Source: Scleromitrula shiraiana
Lineage: Eukaryota; Ascomycota; Leotiomycetes; Helotiales; Sclerotiniaceae
Reading direction: 5' to 3'
Assembly (NCBI GenBank): GCA_028455995.1
Contig: JABELC010000003.1
Coordinates: forward strand, 744,001 to 808,000
DNA: 64,000 nt
Shown here: piece after piece, positions 36,105 to 48,048 of the stretch
How positions within the stretch are numbered: position 1 is the stretch's first letter
Layout of the letters: the number at the start of each line of letters is the position of its first letter
Translations under genes and position numbers: made by a program
The notes under the pieces: model-generated
What the model was told of the DNA's origin: nothing
Databases searched by the model: none
Seen by the model: only the letters and a program-made list of their open reading frames with translations

Positions 36105-38336
36105 ATGGATCCCGGCAGATATTGGGAATCACCATGGGGGCAATTCCAACGGCCGGAGGATCAAAGAAGAGAATCAATGCAGTCGGGGGGAAGGGAACAG
36201 GAACAAGAAGATGAGGAAACTTTAGACTTCTCTTCGATCAGACAACCACCAAATAGATTTAGGCGCTCTGATAGCATTTCTGAAATTGATCGTTCGCCTC
36301 CTAGACCCTTGAAACATGAGCTTCAAGACTTTGAAAACTGGAGCAGTTCTGGTAGGGATGATCATGAGGAGCCAGATTCCGACAACCCCCCTGGATCATC
36401 TGGACCATCAAATCAAATTCCCCGTAGTCAATATTTATTTGAAGGGATTCGAACTATAACAGGTCCAGTCAGAGTAGAGACGCCCAGAGGATCGACAGAA
36501 GAATCACCAGAAACAGCATCAGCAAGTCAGCTAAGAGACTCAACAGAAAGATCAAATGAACCCCAAAGTTCAACGCAACAATCCAGCCCGCCCAGAACTT
36601 CACTGGAAGGACCAAGCCCATCCGAAGATTCAGCAACAAGGTCACCAGAAGCCACACGAGCAACAGGCTCAGACATTACAGAGCAATCAGAGACAACAAG
36701 AAGGCGCACAAGACGTACTGCCAGAGAAACAGACAGAGAACATGAGTCCGCTAGAGTCGAACAAAGGCTGACTGAAGCTCCGACCTGGCGGAAAAATCTC
36801 CCCGGAAGATTTTCTACCTTTTCGTTAACTTCTTATCTTAACTTCTTAAACCCTCGGAAAGAGAGTGTTGGATCATCAGCCTCTAGCCCTCATGATATCC
36901 CTGGAGAGTTCCCTAAAAGTCCTACAGACGGAGCTCCCACAGACAGACGCTTTGGGCCTGAACCATATAGAACCACTACAGCAGCAAATGAAATTGTCGT
37001 ACCTGTGGAGCCTCCTACAACCACTTCCGCTCCAGGCCAACCAAAGGTTGTCCTTGAAAACCCCCCGCCAAAGCTGGGTGCACGGAGTTGGTGGCCGCCA
37101 TTTAGAAGAAAAGTACAACCACAACCACAAGCCACAATCAATATCAGACCGGGAGATCCTCCATATGATCTCCTTCTAAATATAGAGTATTACTGCAAGC
37201 ATATACTTCCTCGTCGAGTCACCCACGATCCTAATGTAGGAGAGAGTATTGTCGCTGATTACGTGTATAATTCACCCACGTATCCCGAAAAGCTGTGGCC
37301 GCCTTCACCTTGGCCCGACTCGCGCGTAGAGGGGGTAAGGGGCCCTGCTAGAAAGGATAAGTTGCGGGAGATGAACGCAAGATCTAAACGACGATGTCCG
37401 AATTGTCTTAAGTGGTGGCGCAGGGCTTCTTTCTACTTTGAGTTCACGCTTGGAACTATTGTTTTGATCTTAACAATGATATTTCTGATGCCATTTAAAT
37501 ATCATAATGACCCTATCTCCGGGAGTTCCCAGGGACTGGGATGGTTTCCTATTCATGCCGTTTGGAGGAATCCACTGGATCATCTTGTATGGCCGCGAAG
37601 TGTTGGTGGGTGGAATGGAGTATGGGATAAGTATGGGTATTATGGGTATATATTCGGTGACTACGGCCCACCTAGTCAAGTTGGAGCATTCGATGTGCAC
37701 CGGTGGGGGAAATATCAACCAGAGATGGGAACGGTAATCCAAGTTCAAGGGGCCGCAGACGACGGGAGATTGAGAGAGTATGAGAGACAAGCGCGGGAGA
37801 AAGAAGAGCGGATGGAAAAATACCTCAAGGATAAATACGACAGACAAATTCAGAGTCTAGGGGACCAACTTAAGCAGTCTACGGATCAACTTAAACAGTC
37901 TATACAAGAAACCCGAGAATTGAAGCAAGAATATGTACCTGAGATTAAACACCCAGAAGAAATCTCATTGTGGGATACCATTCTATTATCGTACAAAGGG
38001 GCTGTCAAAACGTTACATAATAAAGCTAAGAGGATATTGGATATTGACGACGATGAGAAAAGCAGATACAAGACGGACAAAGAGAACATTCGACCGACAA
38101 GGACTCGTCATGAAAACAATGATAAGAGGGGTCGTTCTAGAAGCCAGAACAGTAAGCAAAATCGCGCCGGGGGCTCTCAGGATAGGGGTTATGATGGTAG
38201 GAGCCAATATGGTAAGCAGGATCGTGACAAGGGCCGTCAGGCTAAGGGCCAGCAATATAGAAAGAGTCAAGATGAGAGGCGTCCTAGAAAACGGCAGAGT
38301 CCAAAGACCAAAGGACAATCGAATCCATATGATTAG
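36105..38336 (+). CDS. Single-pass membrane protein of unknown function (743 aa)
   Basis: I do not recognise the family. One uninterrupted exon of 743 residues. The first about 330 residues are polar, rich in Ser, Glu, Arg and Pro, and likely disordered. A folded-looking stretch at about 345-440 (LLLNIEYYCKHILPRRV, a CPNCLKWWRRA motif) leads into one hydrophobic segment, FTLGTIVLILTMIFLMPF, at about 445-465. Then comes a Trp/Gly-rich block (GGWNGVWDKYGYYGYIFGDY), a coiled coil at about 560-610 with QLKQSTDQLKQS repeats, and a very basic tail of about 100 residues (KRGRSRSQN, KQDRDKGRQ). The architecture would suit a membrane-anchored scaffold or nuclear-envelope protein; that is speculation. 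Confidence 0.75.
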   Translation: MDPGRYWESPWGQFQRPEDQRRESMQSGGREQEQEDEETLDFSSIRQPPNRFRRSDSISEIDRSPPRPLKHELQDFENWSSSGRDDHEEPDSDNPPGSSGPSNQIPRSQYLFEGIRTITGPVRVETPRGSTEESPETASASQLRDSTERSNEPQSSTQQSSPPRTSLEGPSPSEDSATRSPEATRATGSDITEQSETTRRRTRRTARETDREHESARVEQRLTEAPTWRKNLPGRFSTFSLTSYLNFLNPRKESVGSSASSPHDIPGEFPKSPTDGAPTDRRFGPEPYRTTTAANEIVVPVEPPTTTSAPGQPKVVLENPPPKLGARSWWPPFRRKVQPQPQATINIRPGDPPYDLLLNIEYYCKHILPRRVTHDPNVGESIVADYVYNSPTYPEKLWPPSPWPDSRVEGVRGPARKDKLREMNARSKRRCPNCLKWWRRASFYFEFTLGTIVLILTMIFLMPFKYHNDPISGSSQGLGWFPIHAVWRNPLDHLVWPRSVGGWNGVWDKYGYYGYIFGDYGPPSQVGAFDVHRWGKYQPEMGTVIQVQGAADDGRLREYERQAREKEERMEKYLKDKYDRQIQSLGDQLKQSTDQLKQSIQETRELKQEYVPEIKHPEEISLWDTILLSYKGAVKTLHNKAKRILDIDDDEKSRYKTDKENIRPTRTRHENNDKRGRSRSQNSKQNRAGGSQDRGYDGRSQYGKQDRDKGRQAKGQQYRKSQDERRPRKRQSPKTKGQSNPYD

Positions 38337-38980
38337 ATAGACGAATGCTACAATTGGGCCACTATCCACCATTAGGTGATGTTTTACTTGGTAGATTTGG
38401 AGGTTACCCAAATTCGTCATCCATTTCCGAACAAGTCTGAACATACTTGTACCAACATGCATACTATTGTCGAGAATTTGGACTGTGTATCTTCTGCTAT
38501 ACCTTATAACCATCCTGGAGAGTCTTAAAACGGCAGTACTAGCCAATGAAGCATCAGCAAGACTTCTTGAAGCTGATGAAACCGAACTGGGTCCTAATGG
38601 GATTTGAGGGCACAGCACGAGCAACAGCATCATGGGATCTTTTGATCTAACAATGAAAACATCATACTATCTATTTCGATTTCAATCAATCAAAATACTA
38701 CCATGATCATGTTGGAATTTAACAACTATAACGTAGGCATATAACAATGATATCAAACAAATATCAGACGAAGGATTGTTGCTCGTCACTTGAGAATGTA
38801 TTGTTAAATAAATATGCAAAAAGTCGCCACCAAGATATGGCCACGATACAAAAAGGTAAAAGTAGGCTCAATCATCCGAACTAGGTAAATGAAAGGTCAT
38901 ATATATTTATAAATATAATTAAAGAAATCCATCCAATATCTTTACATTCCTTGTCATTATTCCGTCTCATCCCAGCTCTA
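38337..38980. other. Intergenic region between convergent genes
   Basis: The 3' flanks of the membrane protein and the chitinase. A minus-strand frame that overlaps the upstream gene's 3' end looks like a shadow, and nothing else is seen. Confidence 0.6.
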
Positions 38981-41900
38981 CTACAATACAAAAATCAAAC
39001 CCATCATAAAGACACTGACAATGTATCCAATTTTACCACCGAACTTGCTTGCACTTCCTTGAAAAACACTCGGACTTGGTACCGATGCTTGGGTACTAGT
39101 GACAGCCTCACCCTTATGACTCGAAGTTGCGATACCAGAGACGGTGCCGGTTCCCACCAAAGTTTCATTTCCAGATCCATAAGGCGCTACGATACTTGTT
39201 GGTACCGGAATGACAGTGATTGTGGATGGCGCAAGAGCAACGGAGATGGTTGTTGCTCGTGATAATGTGTATGTGGAAGTTTCCTTGGTATTTGTAGGTA
39301 CTGGGGACTCAACATCTGTAACTGGAGTTGGTACTTCTACACCAGCGGCGGAAGAGATTCCTGAGGAAACAGGCAAGTAAGATGTGATACTGGCGGCCGA
39401 AGAGGCTGGGCTTGATGCCAATACACCAGCAGCCGAGGAAATTCCTGAGGAAGCTGGCAAATAAGAGGTGCTTGTGAGGGTATAAACAGAGGTGTATGAT
39501 GAGAGAGTTTTGGTCTCCAATTCACTAGAAGAGCCAGGAACAGTGAAGACCGAAGTCTTATAAATAGTGGAAGTTCCATAGCTGGTCAAGACCGTTGTGG
39601 GTGCAGGTACAACTATCGAGATAGATGACGGTGAGTTTTCACTAGTTTCTGTAACTGGACATACAGTGGTGTATAGTGAAATTGTCTCGGTGGTTACAGA
39701 GCCAATTCTTGCGGGACAGTTTGTAACAGTTGGGGCACAAGAAGTGATCGTGTAGACTGAGGTGGCATAAACTGTGGAGGTAGTGAATTGAGCTGGCTGG
39801 GTAGCAGATGATCCTGGCTTTGTAATCTCAACACCACTGCTTGATTGTGTTCCTGTGCTTACTACGATCGAATATGGTGACGGGCTTTGGTAGCCGCTGT
39901 TTGGCTGCGTCCCTGTAACCTTGATGCCAGTTGAGGACGATGGGACTGAGGTTTGGGCACTGCCACTTGATGATCCAGTTACTCCTTGTGAAGATGAAGC
40001 ATAGCTGGTTCGAGTTTTGGTCTTGGAATGGTCAGGTTCTGTTTCTGTGACGGGAGAAATGGTAGTAGTCAATGCAATAGTTTCAGTAGTGACTGATCCG
40101 ATCCTTCCAGGGCAGTCGGTAACTGTGGCAGCGCAGAACGTGACTGTGTATTCGGTAGTGGTATAGATCATCGATGTAGTATAGCTAGCGGCGCTGCTGA
40201 CTGGTGAAGGAGTGGAACCTTCAGCAGATGAAACGTAGCTAACTCCACTGCTGACGGGCAATGAGACACCACTGCTAGCTGGCGAGGAGACTCCGCTAGT
40301 TGGCAAAGAGGTGGCACTTTCCACTGATGAAATGTAGCTACCTCCACTGCTGGCTGGCGAGGAGGCAGCGACACCTTTAGCTGATGACGTAAAACTGACA
40401 GTGCTTGCTGTGGAAGTATAAGTATCGTTTCCATATGGAGCAGTTGCACTCAAGTAAGTTCCAGATGAAGATGGAACAGAAGATCCGGAACCAGTTGGAG
40501 ATGAGCCTACTAGGGATGTCTTTGTGGTATGAGGCTTGCTTGAACACTTGGTACGAGATTTGGTTCCAGTTGCAGAGGGTTTGATAGCATGCGACATGCT
40601 TGAATAACCAGTACCGGTAGGAGCATGATCACCAGAGGTTGAGTTGAATGAATGGACAGGGTTAGTGTAACCAGATGATGGCATTGGCTCGTGAGAAACC
40701 GATGGACTCGAGCTTGAAACTATCGGTGAAGATGGAATAGTAATATCAGAAGCACTACTGGCAATTGCCGTCGAGTTCGAGTATTGTCCTGGCACAGAAT
40801 AGCTTCCTGATGGCTGAGATGAAGGGGTTGGTGTGATCACAGGTGAAGTCAGCGATATCAAAGTGCCACTTGGAACAGAGTATGGCAGAGTTGTGTTCGA
40901 CGGTAATGATAACAATGAGGTAGCAGTGTATTGAACCGAAGAACTGGAGTCTGAAGAGGTGGAAAGTGAAGTAACGGAAACATCAGAACTTGGAGTAGCA
41001 GTGTATTGAGCCAAAGAGCTGGTGTTCGAAAATGTAGGAAGTGGTGTTACCGAGACATCAATGCTTGAGACACTATCTGTGGTGCTAGCAGCGACGGACG
41101 ATGTAACAGAATCGTGAGTAGAAGATGAGGGAGCTGGTGTAGGAGAAACTTCAGAGGTTGAGATGCTATCCGTTGTGCTAGGAGCTGCAGACGACGGTGT
41201 AACAGTATATTGGTCAGAAGAGCTCGAACTTGAGGATGTGGAAACTGGTGTAGGCGAAACCTCTGAACTTGATTCGCTGTGAGTTAAGCTAAGCACTACA
41301 GAGGTAGTAACAGACGAGGAAGAAGCGATTAAACTTGAAGATGAGCTGCTAGTTGCTATGCTGGCGATCACGGAAGACGTAGGCGAAGGGGAGGGGAATG
41401 GTTGCAGACAAGACTTAACATAGTCATAGTAAGTTTGTCCTTCGAGTTCGAGATCCAAGTTCTCTTCTGCATAAGTTGCTTCCCAAATCATCGCACCTCC
41501 AAATTGTGGCTTGTCTTGGTAAGCTTCGATCAAGCTTTTGGCTTCAAGTGGAGTGAGATAATCGGTTGGAGTTCCAGCGAGAGGGGAGCCAAGAAGTCCA
41601 ATATAGATGGAGGCACCCGCACTCGCACCACTGTTTACCGTTGATACCCTGATTAATTGGTTAGTAATTGGATGTGACAAGAATAAATATGTTTTGAGAA
41701 AGATGCATCTTGTTTCAAATGATTTGTTTGAATAAAAGAATATAATGATGCATACCATTGGTCATATGTGAACGCGGCTGAATCTTCTTGTGAAGCCAGA
41801 GCATAGTTATCAGCCCATTGACGAGCTGTGCACTGAGCGTAATCATTGTTGTAGAATTGAATCCACAAAAGATCAAACTGTGCTCCATTGATCATCGCCC

Positions 41901-42721
41901 CCATGTTTGGTTCTGGGAGTGGGCATTGTGGCGCTCCAGAAATAAGGTATTTCTTCGATGGGTTTTCGGCAAAATGTTCACGTAGTCTGTTTATCAAAGC
42001 AATGTATCCTTCAGAAGAATCTGTCTGATGTTAATATGAGGTTAGAGCCACATGTTAGAGTTACCATACCAGTAGGGGCGTATTCGATATCAAAATCGAA
42101 TCCATCAATATCGATATGAATGCTAGAATCAGTGCCGTAATAGCCACCATCCATCGGACGGATTCCTCCATTGTCTACCCAATCCTGAGAGAAAGGGCCA
42201 TAAGCTCCCCATAAAAAGTCTGCAAAGTATTCTCCATCAGCAGCGCCAGTGAGTTGATATGTTGCTGAAGCACCTCCAAGGGAGAGGAGAATTTTCTTTC
42301 CGAGAGATTGACAATATGGAATGCCCTCCTGAATTCCGGGACATTGGACATAGAGTTTATCTTTTGAAGTGTCTACGTTTCCTAATGGGTAACCGGGACC
42401 TGGTGAGAAGATAGGCGCTCCGTAGCAGGCATTTCCAAAGTTCTCTGCTGGATAACCATCACCCTGGGCTGGGAAAACATTCATAAAAGCCAAGGGAATT
42501 ATATCTACTGATGATTGTTCACAATAGTATGAGAGATTAGTTTGAGCTGGTCCGGAACCCTAATCCCACCGTTAGTGTTATACATCTTCAAGATAGATGG
42601 AGAAAGTTACCCAATACAAGGCGAGGTTTGAATTAGACGATGCATCATATAGTGCAACGGCAGGGGCAATCAAAGTAAAAGCAGTGGCTGCTGCCGCAAT
42701 GAATGGTTTTGAAGAAGACAT
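38981..42721 (-). CDS. GH18 class III chitinase with long Ser/Thr region and GPI signal (1177 aa)
   Basis: An endochitinase of the fungal cell wall. Exons are 42611-42721, 42070-42559, 41756-42020 and 38981-41648, in consistent phases. A signal peptide (MSSSKPFIAAAATAFTLIAPAVA) precedes a GH18 barrel with LALYWG, KILLSLGG and the catalytic DGFDFDIEYAPTG (general acid Glu196). The barrel ends with SGASAGASIYIGLLGSPLAG and ...GGAMIWEATYAE near residue 375. The remaining about 790 residues are Ser/Thr-rich. They contain two copies of a cysteine module (TEYTVTFCAATVTDCPGRIG and VYTITSCAPTVTNCPARIG, each followed by VTTETI), as in wall-anchored fungal proteins. The C-terminus has a hydrophobic IGYIVSVFMMGLIFVL tail, a GPI-attachment signal. 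It resembles ChiA1-type chitinases but has an unusually long stalk. Confidence 0.93.
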
Positions 42722-45426
42722 TATAAAAATTAATTAATTATATAAGCTAAAGGAAAGTAACGAAGCCAAATGGCTTGTAAAGATTGTGGTGGAAGTTGCT
42801 TGATTGTCAACGACAGGACGCAAACCAAAGTCTGCACGGCACGAAGGTCGCCGTTAGGTGATATTGATGATATCTTGAAAAAGGAAAAAGCTAAGACAAA
42901 GAGATATATAGAGAGGGAGAAAGAAGAAGAAGATAAAAAGGAGATTGCATGATGTCAAGGATGAGTAACAATAACTTTCCTAACTCGAAAAGTAAAGGCC
43001 AAACCGTATATCCCTATCCCTATACATCAGGGGGTCGGTCACCTTTCTTGATCTCATTCTGTACCTAACTAACTCGAACTTGAAGTTGCATTGCAGTAGG
43101 CATGCTCGAGAACAACAGCATGCATGAGGGGGGTGTAGACAGAGGACTACGATTCAATTCGATTCGATTCAATTCGATTCGATAAGCGTCGTGAAGAGCA
43201 AATCACACGCTAATATAAGACCATAATGACAGACTTAGTAGGCAATCTCCCGGAAGGCTAAAGTTTTAAAGCCTCTGTCTGTATTGATTCTTCAAAAAAA
43301 AGCCAATTAAAGCTATCGTGAAAAATTCAACTAGATCGAAAATGGACCGAATTCGGGGAGCTTTACCGAAAGAAGTTAAAAAGAAGTTAACCGTTTGCTT
43401 ACTATCCATGGATGAATTTCGAACTTTTAATCAGTCAAATTTTGATGTTATTCCAATTCAGACTAAACTTTAGGCTGCAGAGTGGATATCAAATATCAAT
43501 CTTCTTTCTTTTGATTAAATATTTTTTTGATGAGGGACTTGAACATTGACCCAAGTTATCGGGTCAGTCAGGATTTGGAAATTATAATTATGACTTTGAC
43601 CCATTCATCCAACCCACCGTGATTCATCACAATAACCACCACACTACTGACCACACTACTGACCACGGAGTGGGCGGGGGGCGAACCTATGTTGTTGGTC
43701 TGTGGCTGCTAGCACCATACAACAAAATGACCCCGCTACATTACCCCTGGTACCTGGATATTGAACTTGAACATTTAGTCAGGAACAAAATTCAAGGGCA
43801 TAAGGCTTGAATCGTCACTTGTCCCATCATCCCATGTGGTGTCAAATATTGTATTGAGCAACAGCCAACTGTTATGTTAATGTAACAGAGTTGTGACCGA
43901 GTATAGGAAATAGAAAAAAAAAAGAGGAAAGGTGGGTGGGTAAATGAAAAATTTCTCTCAAGTACGTGAGGCGAGCTGCTTGCCTTGTCTAAGTTATCCG
44001 TGCGGCTGTGCTTCACTAAATGAACTAATTGAGATTAGTGAAGTCCCATATGACCAATCATATAGGTCTGCTAAGATAAATTGCTGGAACCATTTCCTCT
44101 TTGGGCAGTTATGTAAATAATTGATAGCATTTCTCTACTATATCTGGGGATATGTGCCTATGTAAGAAGATAACATAGTAACCACTTGTATAAAATATCA
44201 ATAAAAACATATCTATGCCCGGGTGTGTTATGATACCTGCATGAAAAAGAAATAACCTGCCAAGTACACTACATACCGTGTGTATGTGTTCATTATTATC
44301 GAAACCGTCGAACTCATTTATGTAGAGTAGTAGAAAGAAGATCAAATGTTGAATCAACCTTAAAATTGATCTTCTGAAGGGGTTCCAATTTTCAAGCATC
44401 TTAGAAGGTTATCAACTTACCTTATTAAAGCAAAGATATTCTTGACAACCCACACTTACAGATCTTTTTACTCAGATGCCTGTACCTAGACTCTAGAGAG
44501 CATCCGAGCCACCCCTAGCACATCGGATAACCTAAAGGATTCCTGATACGTGATTGACAAGCAATAATCAGAAAAAACATGACAACCAAGCAATTGCGGC
44601 GAGTCGAATTTCGGGGGAGTTTCTTGGAAAGTTACATTCGTCCTGTTTTCAGGGGTATTCTATATCAGATGGAGGGTCTCTTCTAGACTCTCTCTTCGGA
44701 TTTCGGCCCGTTACCTATTATGTAGATATTTGTACATAGCCCTGTGATATGATAGATATAGGGTTGGATACCGAGATATGATTTTCAATACAACAGATAT
44801 ATGTGCCGGTAAATGAGATTAAGGCCAGATATTTTCTTTTTTGCAACTCATTACGAACAGATAGTAGTATCACAGTGTAGATGTAACGGAACATCCGGCT
44901 AGGGGATGTGAGTGGTGTGTATACTTACACTATCCAAAAATATTATCAATATAAATCAGCCACGGCGACAAAAAACAAGAACTCTAACACTTCATTATCT
45001 CTTCTATGCACTGCAGAAACTATGTAGCGTTTAAAATGCTATGATATGATGTTAACGGCAGGGTGCGATGTCAAACTTCAAGTTAGCTGCAAATAATTCT
45101 CGACTTACGTAGTACGGATTGTGATGTATCTTGTATTATGTAAACCAATATCTCGAAGAATCTACTCTAGAATACAAAATATGGTATGAACGAGGAGCAA
45201 TGTAGGCTGCACTTCTCGCTCAAATATGGGAAAGATGCTGTCTAGTATAAATTTCGGGACGAGAGGAATGTCACTCAATGCCTTAAGGATGCTCTTTGCT
45301 TGACTAACTAAAGCCTGAACATCAACGCCGAGAAGGCAGTTGTAGCTTGAATGTTCGTGGTCTAGATCGGTGAAACCCTAGTGCCACCATTTGTATCGTT
45401 TGATATCCTCAATCTCGATTTTCTCA
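42722..45426. other. Large intergenic region
   Basis: 2.7 kb without a supportable gene. It includes the chitinase promoter and an ATTCGATTC/ATTCAATTC tandem stretch at about 43150-43182. All frames are short and lack recognisable domains. Confidence 0.6.
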
Positions 45427-46581
45427 TCAGCGTTCACGATTCAAGGAGAGTACCAAAGCTATCAATTCCGGGGATGAGTCATGAGACTCTGTGATTCCTT
45501 CAACCGATTGGCGCAACTCCACGTCGGGTTCCATGGCTTTTCTTAACATCGATGCAACATAACCCCTAGTTGATTCTGAAAGATCTGTAGTGCTAATCGC
45601 GTCAAGAAATTCGAGGAAGAAAATAGTCAGCGTCATGTGCATTAATAGATCTTCTTTATCTACCATTTCCATCGCGGCAAAATATAGGAGGCCAGCTGTT
45701 CCGCTTTGTGTGATGTAACGCTCATCAATTTCGGGTGAGTATGATTGACAGAGGATGCGACAATTTAGGGCTCCCAGACGGGGAAGAAGTCTCAAAAGAC
45801 GGGCCTGAGCAAGGGACTTCTGTTTCTCGTCTAATTGGTCCTCGCCAGATCCAACTGTTTTTAAACTGCAAAGCAAGAATATCATTTCATAAATATCTCG
45901 GTCCTGGAAGATGCGTCGCCACAGAAGTCCTTGGCCTACCGGGTGTGGAGTGTCAATGTCCATTTTTCCAACGCCTCTCGTAATAGAAGACCTGTGATCA
46001 CAATCGACATCTAAAAGTAATCCTAACGTCTGTGTTGCTTTCTCCCCAACCCCAACATCAGGATTGCTAAGCCATGTCCTAATATAATTCTCAACTACGC
46101 CTTTCATGGTGGAAAATTGTGCGACATGATTTGGGGATTTGGAGGCCTTCTCGATGATGCTAATGGCGAGGATATTGGCAGCTGGGACTGGAGATTGAAG
46201 TGCAAGTATTAAGGCATCCTCCGAAGCTAGCTGAAGAGCTTGTGGGAAAGTTATCGGATGTAATAGTTTTATAGATAGACTGGCAATAACTGTGGGATCT
46301 TGTTTCGTAGAGAGAAGAATCTGGGTAATGCTGGGAAGTAATCGTGGTATCAAAGGAGAGATGTTGTATTCTAATCATAGGTTAGATTTGATTACATTTG
46401 ACAAGGTCGGAAGAAAGAGTTTTGGATAGGTGGTGTAATTATTGATGCTCATACCTGTAAGTTGCAGCTCTACTGCATCAAAGAGTTGCTTATTTATAGG
46501 GACATCTGGAGACTTTATCAGTTCTTGGAGATGAGCTTCAAGCTCTTCCAACCTGAATATGGGGGTACCATCAGTATCCAT
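45427..46581 (-). CDS. HSM3: HSM3-like 26S proteasome base assembly chaperone (356 aa)
   Basis: Related to Hsm3/PSMD5 (S5b), which helps assemble the Rpt1-Rpt2 part of the 19S base; yeast Hsm3 was first named for a mismatch-repair phenotype. Exons are 46455-46581 and 45427-46370, and the phase-1 junction reads LT-E-YNISPLIPRLLPS. I chose ATG 46581 (MDTDGTPIFRLEELEAHLQEL). The protein is all alpha-helical with HEAT-like Leu patterns such as ASLSIKLLHPITFPQAL, and GQGLLWRRIFQDRDIYEMIF, the recognisable C-terminal HSM3 domain. It is shorter than yeast Hsm3 (about 480 aa). It diverges from RPC31 with 471 bp between starts. Confidence 0.8.
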
Positions 46582-47052
46582 TGTGCTGGTTGATTCGACC
46601 AAACATGGAATGTAGTCGTCGTTTGTGTCACAGAATGCGAATTATTGTAAGAGGTAACACAAAATATATCCATCCATGCCTAGGTGTTCCGCCGAAGCTC
46701 AACCCCGCCATCATCAGGCCTAGGCCCGTGTAGCTGTAATTTGAGGCGCTAACCTGGCGGTGTGATACTTTAGCGGGCAGAATATCGAACTTTATTTCCC
46801 CTCGTCCTACGGAAGTAAATTTTTACAATTCAATCGTCAAATATCTTCAAAGTAGTCCACAAACTCGTTTCCCTCTATAATTTACACATCTGTGGATATC
46901 AAATTATGCGATATATGCTGTAGGATATTTATATTGAAAAGAGTATCAAGGGAGTGTCGCTCGAAGCCCGAATCCACTAAGCAGACAACTTTCAGTCATC
47001 AACTCATCTGCGAATCGTTGACATTCAAGAAGGCTATCTACAGGCGGCCAGG
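46582..47052. promoter_or_regulatory. Divergent intergenic promoter region HSM3 / RPC31
   Basis: 471 bp between opposing start codons. Contains GC-richer stretches (GCCTAGGCCCG near 46720) but no assignable motif. Confidence 0.45.
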
Positions 47053-47934
47053 ATGGCATTTCGTGGTGGTAGAGGAGGTGGCAGAGGAGGTGGTATCAAA
47101 GGCGCAACATGGGAACACGATCCTACCCTTAAATTGGACACCAGACCCACTGAGGAATATCCTGTTTGACACCCTTTCATTTCCAACTTTTCATTCCCTT
47201 TCGCACTCAAGCTATAAACTAACTAATTCATTGATGACCAGCGCCATCCTAATCTCAAGCGCCCGGCTCCACTGACTCCCCAAGAGCGCACCCAAGTAAA
47301 CTACTATCGTACCCTGCGCGACAAAGTCCACCGCGGACCTCTCTACACCCATTCCACCCGAAGAGACCTCGATTCACCAGTGAGGACATTTGGAGAAGAT
47401 CAATGGAATGAGCAGTACGGGAAAGAGAAGAAGGCAGACTTTGATCCATTCTTGGGAGTTGAGACTTATAGTATGAAATATGAGAGGAAAAAGAGGGCTA
47501 TCCCAATGCTGAGTGGGAGGACTTTTAGTGAGTATTAATGCTGATTTGAGCACAGTACAGAGTAGAGTTCTAACACACGAGGGATTGCAGACAAAGAGTT
47601 TTTTCCAAAAGAGCTTTGGCCAGTTTTGGATGGGGAGACTGATAGTAAGACGGCGAAGAAAAACGCAATTTTGGCGGCGGCAATGAACGATACAGATCCA
47701 TCTGAGAGAACGAAGGCATTATTAGCAAAGATCGAGAGAATTGCTGGCGTAGACGGTGCAGAAGGAGAGGGAGAGGAAGGTCTGGAAGAAGAAGAGGAAG
47801 AGGAGCAAGATTATAATTATGAGGATGATGAAGATGAGATGGGAGGAGACTATGATGGAGAACAATACTTTGAGAATGGTGAGGAAGATGATGATGATGG
47901 AGGTGATGGGGGTGGTGGAGGTGATGATTACTAG
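47053..47934 (+). CDS. RPC31: DNA-directed RNA polymerase III subunit Rpc31 (246 aa)
   Basis: A subunit of the Pol III-specific Rpc31-Rpc34-Rpc82 module, needed for initiation at tRNA and 5S genes. Exons are 47053-47163, 47242-47527 and 47591-47934, giving 246 residues. The N-terminus MAFRGGRGGGRGGG is characteristic of the family. Next come RPAPLTPQERTQVNYYRTLRD, then RTFGEDQWNEQYG and the conserved FFPKELWPVLDG. The C-terminus is strongly acidic (Glu/Asp runs from about residue 190), as in yeast C31. The first intron uses a GTTTGA donor, less common but phase-consistent. It lies beside an AT-rich inverted-repeat element that starts about 115 bp past the stop. Confidence 0.9.
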
Positions 47935-48048
47935 TGGAAGGAACAAAAGAAGACGTTACAATTGTGCATTGCTGGGAGTTTTGGTGTTGGTATACCTGCT
48001 GGTGGAACATGTATCGGATAGGATATCGGGGGAAAATTCGTATATTAT
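47935..48048. other. 3' flank of RPC31
   Basis: Short untranslated flank of normal composition before the AT-rich element. Confidence 0.5.

Noticed and set aside
36865..37179. Additional frames inside the 743-aa gene
   Set aside because: Alternate-frame shadows of the Pro/Ser/Glu-rich coding sequence.
38013..38633. 206-codon minus-strand frame overlapping the membrane protein 3' end
   Set aside because: Its hydrophobic composition mirrors the basic tail of the plus-strand gene; it has no family motif and is a shadow frame.
47722..47946. Minus-strand frame rich in Ile/Leu opposite RPC31
   Set aside because: It is the complement of the acidic Glu/Asp tail of Rpc31.
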